A stretch of 52,908 nt of DNA from CAZOZP01 sp964584325 (GTDB lineage Bacteria > Bacteroidota > Ignavibacteria > Ignavibacteriales > Melioribacteraceae), in assembly GCA_964584325.1 (NCBI GenBank), contig CAZOZP010000018.1:1-52908 (forward strand), read 5' to 3'. Below are positions 1 through 8,751 of the stretch, in pieces (the stretch's first letter is position 1; every line of letters begins with the position of its first letter). A program made the position numbers and the translations under genes. The notes beneath the pieces were generated by a model. That model did no database searches, was not told the origin of the DNA, and saw only the letters and a program-made list of their open reading frames with translations.

Positions 1-81
1 GCAAAGAAAGAATAATTTGGGTAACCCCGCCTTACAAAATCATACATTTCGTTTTTCAGAAATGTTTAGATTTTGTTAGGC

Positions 82-121
82 AATTTGTCATTACTTTCTT
101 CCTCAATGACAAATTTGGGTT
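82..121. repeat. Partial copy of a small dispersed hairpin repeat
   Basis: This 40-bp stretch is identical to 8866-8905. The complete copy at 8859-8906 is an 18-bp perfect inverted repeat around a 12-nt loop; here the outer part of the left arm is missing. It sits directly upstream of a broken reading frame (137-313), and the second copy also interrupts a reading frame. That pattern suggests an insertion of a small non-autonomous element, but a shared terminator sequence is an alternative. Confidence 0.6.
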
Positions 122-136
122 AAAGGGGCAATGTAA

Positions 137-313
137 TGGGAGGAAAACAAACAGCTTCAATGGACTGCTTTTACAAACAAGAATAAACTTGAAACCGAGA
201 AGACCTTTGAAACAGCAGTTGAAAAAATTCAAAGTTTCATAGAACCTTTGTTTGCAATGAATAGTCAACATATTTGGAATCCCGAACTCCGGGAGTGGCA
301 AATCATAGATTAA
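137..313 (+). pseudogene. C-terminal remnant of an AbiEii-like nucleotidyltransferase toxin (tentative)
   Basis: A 58-residue open frame without a start codon begins right after a TAA and ends at TAA 311-313. It reads WEENKQLQWTAFTNKNKLE, then a helix, then FIEPLFA and HIWNPELREWQIID. The W..F..KNKL...F....I..FI.P pattern resembles the C-terminal tail of AbiEii/AbiGii-type nucleotidyltransferase toxins, as I remember that family. Everything upstream is missing and is replaced by the hairpin repeat at 82-121. I am confident that this was once coding, but much less so about the family. Confidence 0.4.
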
Positions 314-496
314 TGGAAGTTCACTTTATTGTTTTATTTCCGGACTTTGCGGAGCAAGAGCACTACGGAGTAGTGCGGAGGGGAAGGCATTTTACGATTT
401 GATTCCTCTGATGCTGTTCGAAAGGCACTGGTCGTTTGAAAGATAAGAAGGTTGTTGTCAGGGTGGCACAAGGCATTTAATAAATTATAACAATGT
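314..496. other. Intergenic, no gene recognised
   Basis: No convincing reading frame on either strand. A short run of repeated words (ACTACGGAGTAGTGCGGA, itself partly palindromic) is present near 361-379. The stretch lies between the broken frame ending at 313 and the terminator of the leftward operon. Confidence 0.5.
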
Positions 497-534
497 AAAA
501 ACAGCCTTCAGGGTAAGAGCATTACTCTGAAGGC
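497..534 (-). terminator. Rho-independent terminator of the T9SS cargo operon
   Basis: GCCTTCAG (504-511) pairs with CTGAAGGC (527-534). On the minus strand the stem is followed by TGTTTTTA, a T-rich tail. It lies 17 bases past the stop of the 551-4069 gene, as expected for the end of the three-gene leftward operon. Confidence 0.7.
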
Positions 535-550
535 CTTTAAATTTAATGCA

Positions 551-3500
551 TCACTTGCTTAAAAGCATTTTACCTGTTTTAATAAAGCGCCCGGCAGATA
601 GAGTATAGAAGTAAATCCCACTCGATAAATTTTCCCCGTCAAAGGTTACTTGATAAACACCCGCACTTTGACTTTCATTAACCAAAACGGAAACTTCTCT
701 TCCCAGAATATCATAGACTTTTAATGTTACTAATTCCGGGTCTTTTAAACTGTATTTTATAACAGTTGAAGGATTAAAAGGGTTGGGATAATTGCCAATC
801 AACTCATACTCATATTCCTTCGTAGCATCGTCACTGATTTTTTTATCTTCCGACGAACTCTTTACCATTGGGGTAAATGCAACACCATCATCCAAGCCGA
901 AAAGAAGTTGTGCGTTTTCTGCTGCTTCTGAACCTGGAAATTCTGAGGCTAGTTTTGAAAAAATCATATTTGCTTCAACTTTGTTATTTTCTTGATGAAG
1001 CTTGTAACAAAGTTTGTTAAATAAAATCGTTTCACAAATCGGCTCGCCTGAGAAAATTCTTAAAAGCTCATCATACAAGCGATCTTTGTTTTCGGTAGCC
1101 TGATCAGCCAAAATCATCCCTGCGGTGAAGCTCAACTGATCCTTTCTGGTCTTACTATAGAATGATTTAAGATAATCTATTAATTCGCTGTTATTCTCAT
1201 TCCCTAAAAAAGTATTCGAATAAATAGTCAAAACTAAAGGCGCAAATTTAGATTGTGGTCTGGCTGTAATAAAATCCTTACACTGTGAACGAAGCAGCAA
1301 ATTATTCTTACTTCCAATCAAATTTTGCATTTCCTTAAAAATATCAATCTCAGTTTTGACAGATATTAAATTGTCACCGACTTGTGAAGGAGAATTGACA
1401 TTTTCCTTGGTTAGTTTAGCTGAAAGGTTAGCCATTGGCATTGCCTGGTTAAATGGGTCGCCGGTTAGCCAGTAAGCGTAAGATAAAGAGCTGTTAGCTG
1501 AAACGTTGAATTTATTCGGATCAGGCGGGTTGCTTCCCCACCAGCAGAAGCGCATATCTACCCAGGAATAACCCAGAATAGAAAGATTATACACATTGCC
1601 GTTCAGAGAATAATATCCTAAAGACTGATATATGTTGCTATAGTTTGATGCGACAATTGCCACAGTATTATTCGAAAATCTGTTATAGCCGCCTGTACGA
1701 TCCATATCATCATAATATATAGAAGAATGATAATAAAGATACACAGAGCGGTAATTATCGTGAAAATAATTATGCTTTAATTTAGGGCTGCAGTAATTGT
1801 TAGCCCAAATAGCGTAATTAGTCATGTTATAAAATTCATTGCTCTCGAGAACAGGTAACTCAGGGGCGTAAGCCGTTCTATAAAGATAAACCCCACAGGC
1901 GCAGTCGTGTATTCTATTTTGCAGTATATTAGCGCTGCCTTGTTTCAGTCCGATGCCGTAATTACAATTGAATATTTCGCAATCTTCTATTTGCGCTTGT
2001 ACATTGTTTACCTCAATACCCATATATGCGTTCTTTATGATAGCATTTGAGATTAAACTCCCTGGAGCATTTATTTTAATGCCATTGTTATTTTTTTGAA
2101 CAAAATCGAATGTGATTGGCGAGGCTGAGGTTCCTTCTGCGATTAAAGAGCCGTTAACAATTAGAGAGGTGTTCGGAGCAAAATTAATTGTAGCCCCTGG
2201 TTCAACTGTTAAGGTAGCACCAGAATTTATAGTAAGATTACCTCCAATAATTGCATTCCCGCTTATTGTTGTGTTTTCAGTAATATTTCCCGTCCAGTAA
2301 TTGTAATAAACTCTTAGGGTCATATGACCACTTTGGGATGTTATATCCGTTATTGCAATATGAGTTTTATATGCTACAGGTACACCTCCAATTAACTTCC
2401 CCCAGTCCCTGGTTGATGGTCTAGTAACATCCGTAATCTCATTACTGATATGTCCTTTTATGCTCTGGTCGCTGAAGAAATCCGAACTTAAGCTTTGCAA
2501 CCTGAAAAAAAGACGGTTACCGGTTGGATCCCAAGAATACTTATTACCCAGATCATTAATAACTGTTGTTTCCCAAATATGTTGGCCGCCGTCCTGCATA
2601 TACAGAAATTGAGCGGGTTTTGAGGGATTCCGAAAAGCATCATCCATATAATTATATTCACCGGATTTAACCCCATTATAATTCGGGTCACGAGTATAGT
2701 CCGTTCGAAATTGATTATCAGGTATAGGGTTTCCATTCCAGCCATTATAGGGTACGGCAGCCAACAGCCTCGCTAAATTATCGAAGTTTTGGTTCAACAT
2801 ATTTGCTTTTTCCTTTATATGCCAGATCAAAACACCTTTATTATATCCGGTTAGCGGAAACTCCGCAAAGTTTTCAAATGCCTTATCCAGGCCGGAAGCG
2901 TTATGATATTCTGCCAAAAAGTATTCATCATGATTAAACCCGTCGTAATTCGCATGGATCATTACTTTAACTATTCTTCTTAAACCTTCATTTATTTGTG
3001 TTTGAGTTAAAGGATTACTCCAGTCAGCAAGTTTAATAGCAGAATAATCAGAATAATTTGAAGCATTAATTGTTTCAATTTCTTCAGGTTTAATCCAGCC
3101 GAGAAAGATAAGATCCGGAGTGGTTAAAGGCACTAGGCCGTAAAGAGAATGCAGGGGTGGCAATTGAGAGCCGTCATGGAACATAATATCATAAGCAGGG
3201 GAAAGATTATGATAACTTTCTCCCGGGGACTTATCGCTTCCTCTGTCAGGGAAGCCAATAAAACCTGTTGATATATTGCCTGTTGGAGGATAATTAGAAA
3301 TAGCTCCGATTATGTGAAGCCTTTCATGTAAAATTGGAGCCATAGTACTTTGAAGTGAAACCGGACCTGTCCAGTACGTAGTACTGCCGTCAACACTTTT
3401 CAGTGCGAAATTATTATTAATAGTTCCTCCTGCGCATGAAGATCCACGATAAAAGAATTCACATGATGAAACGCCAACAAAAACAAAATGAATGCACGAT

Positions 3501-4069
3501 ACGTTATAATAAATATCAGGGTCTTCACTGTATAATTGATCGGCGATTTCACTTAAAATCAAAGGATATTTTTTTATTATGACGCTATTGTCTGAATTTC
3601 CATTTTGGGTTATCCAATATGAAAATGTATGATTAGACAAGTATGTTCCACCATTGTTTGTATTCTTTACAAAATTGAAATTTACGTTATATAACCCTCC
3701 CGAGAGTTCTGTAAAGTAATAATTAAAAGCTGGCCGGAACCATTCATCAGCAGGAATAGAATTGCCGTGCTGTGCAACATAGTCCTTTAAAAGAGTACCA
3801 TCGGGGAAAGTACCACACAATGGATAATTATTATTTGTATTTAATGTGGGATAATTGTGGTTCTTGTCTGAAAAGCCTACAACGATAACAAGTTCCTTGA
3901 AATTGCCGGTTAAATTTATTGATGGAACAGCAGATAATAGTGAAGATGTTCCGGATTGAGTTGTCCCTGGTTGATATGGTGGCAGTTGATCAATTATTCC
4001 AAACTGACCAATATTTGTTTGTGCCAAAACAAAAGAAACTGTAAAAAACAATGAAATCAGTTTTCTCAT
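551..4069 (-). CDS. Secreted M6-like metalloprotease with beta-helix and T9SS sorting domain
   Basis: 1172 residues. An N-terminal signal peptide (about residues 1-17, ending VLAQ) is followed by an M6-like peptidase region. The HExxH zinc motif is HERLH at 248-252, and GVLIWHIKE further on resembles the conserved WHI element of M6/immune-inhibitor-A-like enzymes. Residues of roughly 600-900 are rich in short Asn/Gly-containing strands typical of a right-handed parallel beta-helix. The end (1094-1172) is a T9SS sorting domain starting YPNPFNPST, with KVYDILGREV and a GIYFYTL strand, so export by type IX secretion and surface attachment or release are inferred. It is the last gene of the operon, 12 bases after its neighbour, with ribosome-binding site GAGGG. 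The substrate is unknown. Confidence 0.8.
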   Translation of the reverse strand: MRKLISLFFTVSFVLAQTNIGQFGIIDQLPPYQPGTTQSGTSSLLSAVPSINLTGNFKELVIVVGFSDKNHNYPTLNTNNNYPLCGTFPDGTLLKDYVAQHGNSIPADEWFRPAFNYYFTELSGGLYNVNFNFVKNTNNGGTYLSNHTFSYWITQNGNSDNSVIIKKYPLILSEIADQLYSEDPDIYYNVSCIHFVFVGVSSCEFFYRGSSCAGGTINNNFALKSVDGSTTYWTGPVSLQSTMAPILHERLHIIGAISNYPPTGNISTGFIGFPDRGSDKSPGESYHNLSPAYDIMFHDGSQLPPLHSLYGLVPLTTPDLIFLGWIKPEEIETINASNYSDYSAIKLADWSNPLTQTQINEGLRRIVKVMIHANYDGFNHDEYFLAEYHNASGLDKAFENFAEFPLTGYNKGVLIWHIKEKANMLNQNFDNLARLLAAVPYNGWNGNPIPDNQFRTDYTRDPNYNGVKSGEYNYMDDAFRNPSKPAQFLYMQDGGQHIWETTVINDLGNKYSWDPTGNRLFFRLQSLSSDFFSDQSIKGHISNEITDVTRPSTRDWGKLIGGVPVAYKTHIAITDITSQSGHMTLRVYYNYWTGNITENTTISGNAIIGGNLTINSGATLTVEPGATINFAPNTSLIVNGSLIAEGTSASPITFDFVQKNNNGIKINAPGSLISNAIIKNAYMGIEVNNVQAQIEDCEIFNCNYGIGLKQGSANILQNRIHDCACGVYLYRTAYAPELPVLESNEFYNMTNYAIWANNYCSPKLKHNYFHDNYRSVYLYYHSSIYYDDMDRTGGYNRFSNNTVAIVASNYSNIYQSLGYYSLNGNVYNLSILGYSWVDMRFCWWGSNPPDPNKFNVSANSSLSYAYWLTGDPFNQAMPMANLSAKLTKENVNSPSQVGDNLISVKTEIDIFKEMQNLIGSKNNLLLRSQCKDFITARPQSKFAPLVLTIYSNTFLGNENNSELIDYLKSFYSKTRKDQLSFTAGMILADQATENKDRLYDELLRIFSGEPICETILFNKLCYKLHQENNKVEANMIFSKLASEFPGSEAAENAQLLFGLDDGVAFTPMVKSSSEDKKISDDATKEYEYELIGNYPNPFNPSTVIKYSLKDPELVTLKVYDILGREVSVLVNESQSAGVYQVTFDGENLSSGIYFYTLSAGRFIKTGKMLLSK

Positions 4070-4081
4070 TTTATCCCTCTA

Positions 4082-5383
4082 TTATTTTATTAGCAGTAAT
4101 TTAATTGTGTTTGAACGAATTTCATTATCAACTATGGCGGTTGCATAATATACCCCGGTACTGACCACCTTCCCAAAATTATTTGTTCCATTCCATCTTA
4201 TGTTATTAGTATCAGAATTATGAGGATTAACATTTATAGTTTTTATAAGTCTTCCCAGGGAGTCATATATTTTTATTTCGAAAGCCTTCTTTTCCGGGAA
4301 GCTTATTCTAAAGCTGGTGCTTAAGTTAAATGGATTGGGATAATTGGAAATCGAAAATCCAACAGGTAAAGGATCATTTTGTGTAGTATTGATCGATGTA
4401 TATAATGCATCCACGTCAAGACCATATAACAATTGCCTGGTTGCATCGGATAGAATTATTGTGTCATTATTTGCCCAGGTAAGATTATTGGTTAATCCAA
4501 AATACTCAGATTGATAAGTAGTGTTCTTATTCATATCATAAATTCTGATAACTGAAAAAGAATTTACTATCCCCTCACAAATAAACGCAAGCCTTCTTTC
4601 ATCAGGCGACCAGGTTAAGGATGTGAAAATAATTGGTTCCCAGAATAAAGGATTATCCGGTTCATCTCTCTCGGTATCGAAAAAAAGGCTGTCGGGTGTA
4701 TTGTTGTTAACATAATGGAAATAGATTCTAGGATGGTAAGGTAAAGAATAGGCTAATATACCTTCATTTTTATTGTAAGCGAAACCTGTAATTACTATGC
4801 CTTCTTCCAATGAAACTAAAGTATCTGTTCTTCCGGACTTAAGAAAGTATTCAGCAATATTATTTCTATGTCCGGTTACATATACAAAGCTTGTGTCACT
4901 GCTCCATTCAGGCCAGGCATCCATTACATCTGCAAATTCATATACACTCAGATCGGTTTCTATTGGTGTTAATGTACTATCACTCAAAGGAACGTAATAT
5001 TTTGTATTCCCATAAATAAAATAGCTGTCATTCAAGGAAAATGAGCCAGGCCAACCGGAGAATTGATGTGCAAAAGAATCTAACCCGGTATCATTAAATT
5101 TGTAAGATAACATCTTATCAAGATCATATAATGAATCACGATATACCATAAGATGATACTGATTGCTAAAAATCGGCTGTGATATGGTATATTTTGTTTT
5201 TTTTACAGACCCGTCTTTCAAATCAACTATTCTTACAGTGTCTGTAAAAAGATCCTTGAAATAAACTTGCTGCGCTATTTTATCAATACTAAACTGATCA
5301 GAATAAATATCTGATATTTGAAATGTTTGGCAGAATAATGCTGGTGTTAGAAATAAAGTAAAACAGATTAAAATTTGTTTCAT
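4082..5383 (-). CDS. Secreted beta-propeller-like protein with T9SS sorting domain
   Basis: 433 residues. The signal peptide is about 1-18 (ending ALFCQ). The middle has repeated strands with TolB/PD40-like phrases such as TWSPDERRLAFICEG and TWANNDTIILSDATRQ, which suggests a propeller. The C-terminal 86 residues start YPNPFNLST and continue KIYDSLGRLIKTI and STGVYYATA, the FlgD-like/T9SS sorting fold. A strong ribosome-binding site (TAGGAGGG) overlaps the end of the upstream gene, so the two are co-transcribed. A decayed, internally deleted copy of this gene lies at 6671-6870. The function is not known; propellers of this kind often bind proteins or glycans. Confidence 0.75.
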   Translation of the reverse strand: MKQILICFTLFLTPALFCQTFQISDIYSDQFSIDKIAQQVYFKDLFTDTVRIVDLKDGSVKKTKYTISQPIFSNQYHLMVYRDSLYDLDKMLSYKFNDTGLDSFAHQFSGWPGSFSLNDSYFIYGNTKYYVPLSDSTLTPIETDLSVYEFADVMDAWPEWSSDTSFVYVTGHRNNIAEYFLKSGRTDTLVSLEEGIVITGFAYNKNEGILAYSLPYHPRIYFHYVNNNTPDSLFFDTERDEPDNPLFWEPIIFTSLTWSPDERRLAFICEGIVNSFSVIRIYDMNKNTTYQSEYFGLTNNLTWANNDTIILSDATRQLLYGLDVDALYTSINTTQNDPLPVGFSISNYPNPFNLSTSFRISFPEKKAFEIKIYDSLGRLIKTINVNPHNSDTNNIRWNGTNNFGKVVSTGVYYATAIVDNEIRSNTIKLLLIK

Positions 5384-5393
5384 AAAAACCCTC

Positions 5394-6656
5394 CTATTTT
5401 AAATATATTAGTTTAATTGTTGAACTGCTAAATCCGCTGCTTAAAACACAGTAATAAACACCTGAGCTGAGTCCTGATGCTGAAGCATTTATTTTAATTC
5501 TGTATTCTCCGGAAGGTTTCCTGCCTTCATCAAGCCGTTTTACCAGCCTGCCGATTGAATCGTAGAGCGTAAGTTTAATATTTTTTTCTTCATCAAGCTG
5601 ATATAAAATTGTTGTTTCAGGGTTAAACGGATTAGGATAGTTTTGCCTTAAACAAAAACTATTAATGGGGTTTTTATTTTTAGCCACTGAAGTTACTGAA
5701 TCACCGTTTTCGTCAACCAATAAATAACTTATATAAAGATCAGGTTTGTTATTTTGGTCTTCCCAGGCCTGTGGTTCACTTATTCTTCCCCTATTAGTTG
5801 AAAAAACAAGTACTTTTCCATCAGGCGATATCCAGGGATAATCATCACCTCCGCCGACAAAATAATTATTTAATGTATCCACTTTAATTCCATAACAATT
5901 GATATTTAAGGAAAATATGTTGCCCCATTTTTTTGTTACAGTATCTTTATAGGTAACATATATTTCTGTAGCCGGTATTGAATCTAGTTCGTAATCTGGC
6001 CAAAATCTGTGCGCAAAGTATAATTTGTTCCCGTTACCGGTAATGCTCAATCCAAATATATCGCCCCAATAAGCAAATGGATGCTGATAATCATTGTTAT
6101 ATAACTCATCGCTCAATATCCACTTGGTTGAATCGCTGTTCCAATGATAAACATTCCCAAAACCTGAATGGTTTATCACATAGATAGTATCTTTGTTTAT
6201 TTCGTAAAGATATTCATCTCCATAATCTGAATTTATTTCCGGACCCATATTCAAAGGCCAATTCCATTTAGTGCTGTCAGCGTCCCAGTCCATATACCAT
6301 AAATCCCAGCTCCCGTAACCGCCCCAGCCCGAAAAGTATATCCGCTTGCCGTCTTTACTTAGGCTAACACCGCGAAGAGTACCGTCCTTAAATATCATCT
6401 GTGGTTCACTCCAGTAGTCATTTACTTTGTAAGATACACAAATACCATCACCTCTTTGGTAATAAAGTGTGTCAAATCCTTTTGTTAACGCCGGGCTTGT
6501 TTCATAATGGAAATAATCCGCAAAAATTGAATCCAGTGGTTCCGGTTCGCTCCAAATTTCAGGGGCAGGTTGGATATCATCTGTACTTATATACTGTGCA
6601 GCTATGTTTTGCTGAAGTATAAAAGCAAGTAATAAAAATGATAAATATTTATTCAA
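5394..6656 (-). CDS. Secreted PD40/WD40-like propeller protein with T9SS sorting domain
   Basis: 420 residues and first gene of the leftward operon, with GGAGGA 5-10 bases before the ATG. A signal peptide (about 1-20, ending IAAQ) is followed by PD40-like repeats with the typical S.DGK.I.F pattern (LSKDGKRIYFSGWGG, ISPDGKVLVFSTNRG). The C-terminus is a T9SS domain beginning YPNPFNPET, with TLYDSIGRLVKRL and SSGVYYCVL. The same pattern is seen in OmpA-associated propeller proteins. It is probably an extracellular or surface binding protein exported with its two operon partners. Confidence 0.75.
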   Translation of the reverse strand: MNKYLSFLLLAFILQQNIAAQYISTDDIQPAPEIWSEPEPLDSIFADYFHYETSPALTKGFDTLYYQRGDGICVSYKVNDYWSEPQMIFKDGTLRGVSLSKDGKRIYFSGWGGYGSWDLWYMDWDADSTKWNWPLNMGPEINSDYGDEYLYEINKDTIYVINHSGFGNVYHWNSDSTKWILSDELYNNDYQHPFAYWGDIFGLSITGNGNKLYFAHRFWPDYELDSIPATEIYVTYKDTVTKKWGNIFSLNINCYGIKVDTLNNYFVGGGDDYPWISPDGKVLVFSTNRGRISEPQAWEDQNNKPDLYISYLLVDENGDSVTSVAKNKNPINSFCLRQNYPNPFNPETTILYQLDEEKNIKLTLYDSIGRLVKRLDEGRKPSGEYRIKINASASGLSSGVYYCVLSSGFSSSTIKLIYLK

Positions 6657-6670
6657 TTGTAATCCTCCGA

Positions 6671-6870
6671 TTATTTAAGTAAAATTAATTAAATTGTTTT
6701 TGAACGAATGTCATTATTAACTATAGCAGGTACATAATTTACTCCGGTAACTGATCAGAATAAATATCTGTTAATTGACAGAATAATGCTGGTGTTAGAA
6801 ATAAAGTAAAACAGATTAAAATTTGTTTCATAAAAACCCTCCTATTTTAAATGTATTAGTTTAACTGCAT
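6671..6870 (-). pseudogene. Collapsed duplicate of the 4082-5383 gene
   Basis: 6671-6755 matches the 3' end of the gene at 4082 (about 4081-4166). The sequence then jumps directly to its 5' end, and 6779-6852 is identical over 74 bp to 5331-5404, including the start codon, ribosome-binding site and the first bases of the neighbouring gene. The junction falls on ACTGA, present at both source positions (near 4162 and 5294), so about 1.1 kb was lost, probably by a microhomology deletion. The residual frame encodes only the signal peptide and stops after 30 codons. After 6870 up to the radC remnant I see no gene. Confidence 0.8.
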
Positions 6871-7068
6871 GGCAATCTGCTCTCAACATTGCAGTAAAGC
6901 ATTGATCTTTTGACATTGCGTTACTTGTTAAATAAGTGTTCGTAAATAATTGTATTAAGGTAAATATTATAATACCCAAAGGCAATATAATTGTTTATTA
7001 TTGTAAACTTTACAACGAAACGCTCTTTATGAAAAACAAAGTTGTTGCTTCAGAATTTCTGATTTTTC

Positions 7069-7425
7069 TCAAATCCTTCCTTCTTCCTTAAACGAATAAT
7101 AGCCTTCATTTGTCATTATTATATGGTCAAGCAAAGAAATTCCGATTATTGCACCTGATTTCTTAACTGTCTTAGTTACCTGGATGTCATTATTGCTGGG
7201 ATTTAGATTTCCGGAAGGGTGATTATGAATTAGTATGATAGAGTTTCAATTGCTCGAAATTGCAATTCTGAATATCTCTCTCGGATGCAGAATGTTTACA
7301 TTCAGAACTCCCTTGCTTATTGTTTCATAAGCCATAATTTTATTTGAGGCACTTAGGCATACAACCATAACTATTTCCTGTGTCAGAGATTTAATCAGGG
7401 GTCTGAAAATATCGTAAAGGGGTAA
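7069..7425 (-). pseudogene. radC: radC (JAB/MPN+ domain) remnant
   Basis: The minus strand encodes the C-terminal two thirds of a RadC-family protein. It starts near YDIFRPLIKSLTQE and continues through LNVNILHPREIFRIAIS to the metal-binding IILIHNHPSG, with ITKTVKKSGAIIGISLLDH-like sequence and a C-terminal EGYYSFKEEGRI. The N-terminal helix-hairpin-helix part is missing. A TGA stop lies in frame between AISSN and SIILIHNHPSG, where the family usually has small residues. Both defects make it a pseudogene. A 36-bp piece with one mismatch is repeated at 8424-8459. Confidence 0.8.
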
Positions 7426-7431
7426 TCATAA

Positions 7432-7640
7432 ATCCGCAGAGCGGATGGTATTATTGTAGAATGCGAAAATCCAAATAATTTCTAAAAATCAAAAGTATGT
7501 AAAATAGATGCGACATATCCGACGGTAGGGATATATATCGGGGTATGGAAAGTAGCGGATTGCGATTGTACCGGTAGTTAACTAGCCTGAGCCGGAAGGT
7601 TCGGCTCGAATTGGCTGGAAAGGATAGTTATTAAACAAAA
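7432..7640. other. Hairpin-rich non-coding stretch
   Basis: No gene found. ATCCGC-AGA-GCGGAT (7432-7446) and GAGCCG-N7-CGGCTC (7589-7607) are perfect short hairpins in a stretch that is more GC-rich than its surroundings. It may be the remains of a mobile element or an RNA, but I do not recognise a family. Confidence 0.35.
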
Positions 7641-7702
7641 AAATCTTTAGCTTGCAATTTGTATTTTAACTATATTATTTCAATTAATTTAGAGGAGTTC
7701 TT

Positions 7703-8302
7703 ATGCAGTTATTAGAATTCGAAAACACTATATTCCCGAATTATTTGATTGACGATCAGGATTTTATAATTAACATCTGCAACTCTCTTATAAGGGGGTT
7801 CAAAAATGCATTGGAGGAAAGAGAGGAGCCGATATTCGCGATTGTAACCAATGAAAAAATATCAAAGTGCGAAGGCAATGAATTATTTAAAATTATTAAA
7901 AACTCTCCTGATTTATTGGGTGTGGTTGCGCAAAGAGAAGATGCGGTCGCATCATTTTTAGGTCTTAGCTGTACGATCACCGATGTTGATGTGGCTGATA
8001 TGCCTGATGAAATTTTAGAAGGTGATGAAAACGCAAGGATGAAACATCTGAATGAATTAAAAAAATCCGGCAAAGGGAAAGCCAAAGATGCAATAATGAT
8101 CTTAGGCGTTTCGCATAAGGGAAATATCAAGGCGGACGGGCGTGAGTTTGGCAGGGGTGTACTGGATTATATAATAGAATTCGACAAAGGGTTGGAAGAC
8201 ACATTTAAAGAGGGCTTTTTAGAGCAAATGATTGAATCAATGAGAAAAAGAGAACAGTCGAAATCAGCCGGGATAGAACCCGCAGATATTAGTTCAAATT
8301 AA
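7703..8302 (+). CDS. Hypothetical protein, 199 aa, family not recognised
   Basis: A clean open frame with a good ribosome-binding site (AGAGGAG, 7 bases before ATG) inside a region full of broken genes. The protein is acidic, has no signal peptide or membrane segment, and is predicted to be cytoplasmic. It has a conserved-looking N-terminal alpha/beta half (FAIVTNEKISKCEG, DLLGVVAQREDAVASFLGL), a Lys-rich middle (LKKSGKGKAKD) and a charged C-terminal helix. I cannot assign a function. Its immediate downstream frame (8316-8570) is disrupted. Confidence 0.65.
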   Translation: MQLLEFENTIFPNYLIDDQDFIINICNSLIRGFKNALEEREEPIFAIVTNEKISKCEGNELFKIIKNSPDLLGVVAQREDAVASFLGLSCTITDVDVADMPDEILEGDENARMKHLNELKKSGKGKAKDAIMILGVSHKGNIKADGREFGRGVLDYIIEFDKGLEDTFKEGFLEQMIESMRKREQSKSAGIEPADISSN

Positions 8303-8315
8303 AATAAGGCTATAT

Positions 8316-8570
8316 ATGATAACAGAATTAGAAGAAATGACTAAAATTACAGATTCGAGAACAGAAATCGAAATTGCAGACTGAGCGCTGGCGCGAATCA
8401 GAGAGAGTGAAAAACTTAATCAGGAAATTGCAATTCTGAAAATCTCTCTCGGATGCAGATGTTTTGGTTACATTAATTATGAGTCAAATCATTGCGGAAA
8501 ATCATTTTCTTCTCCGTGCTTCCGGGTTTCCTCTGTTGTAAATAGTATTTCTGTTGCAGTTCTTGCATAA
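8316..8570 (+). pseudogene. Short broken ORF with in-frame TGA, fused to a radC scrap
   Basis: Starts 13 bases after the 7703-8302 gene and reads MITELEEMTKITDSR then EIEIAD, a TGA at 8382-8384, and continues in the same frame as ALARIRESEKLNQEIAIL to a TAA at 8568-8570. The helical heptad-like pattern continues across the stop, which suggests a nonsense mutation. From 8424 on the sequence is homologous to the antisense of the radC remnant, so the original 3' end was replaced. Confidence 0.35.
8424..8459. repeat. 36-bp duplicate of part of the radC remnant
   Basis: Matches 7256-7291 at 35 of 36 positions and in the same orientation. It is a second fragment of radC-like sequence, outside any coherent radC frame. 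Confidence 0.75.
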
Positions 8571-8629
8571 AATAAAGAAAAAATAATATTTATTAATTAT
8601 TGTAAATTACCGATAATACGAAAGTATTT

Positions 8630-8667
8630 AAGACAAAACCTGAAGAAATATTCAGGCTTTGTCTTTG
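8630..8667 (+). terminator. Hairpin, probable terminator
   Basis: A 14-base stem (8630-8643 with 8652-8665) with one mismatch and an 8-nt loop, flanked by A-rich and T-rich ends. It may act in both directions. It separates the 7703-8570 block from the 8752 ORF. Confidence 0.5.
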
Positions 8668-8751
8668 GAAAAAAGTATGTTTACTATCATTCAAAAGGGT
8701 GCTATCAAGTTCCAAATAAAGTGAATTGTTTTACTTTAATAAAGGTGTATT

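Noticed and set aside
7589..7607. Group II intron domain V
   Set aside because: GAGCCG...CGGCTC has a similar first half, but the stem is only 6 bp, with no bulge, tetraloop or intron-encoded protein nearby.
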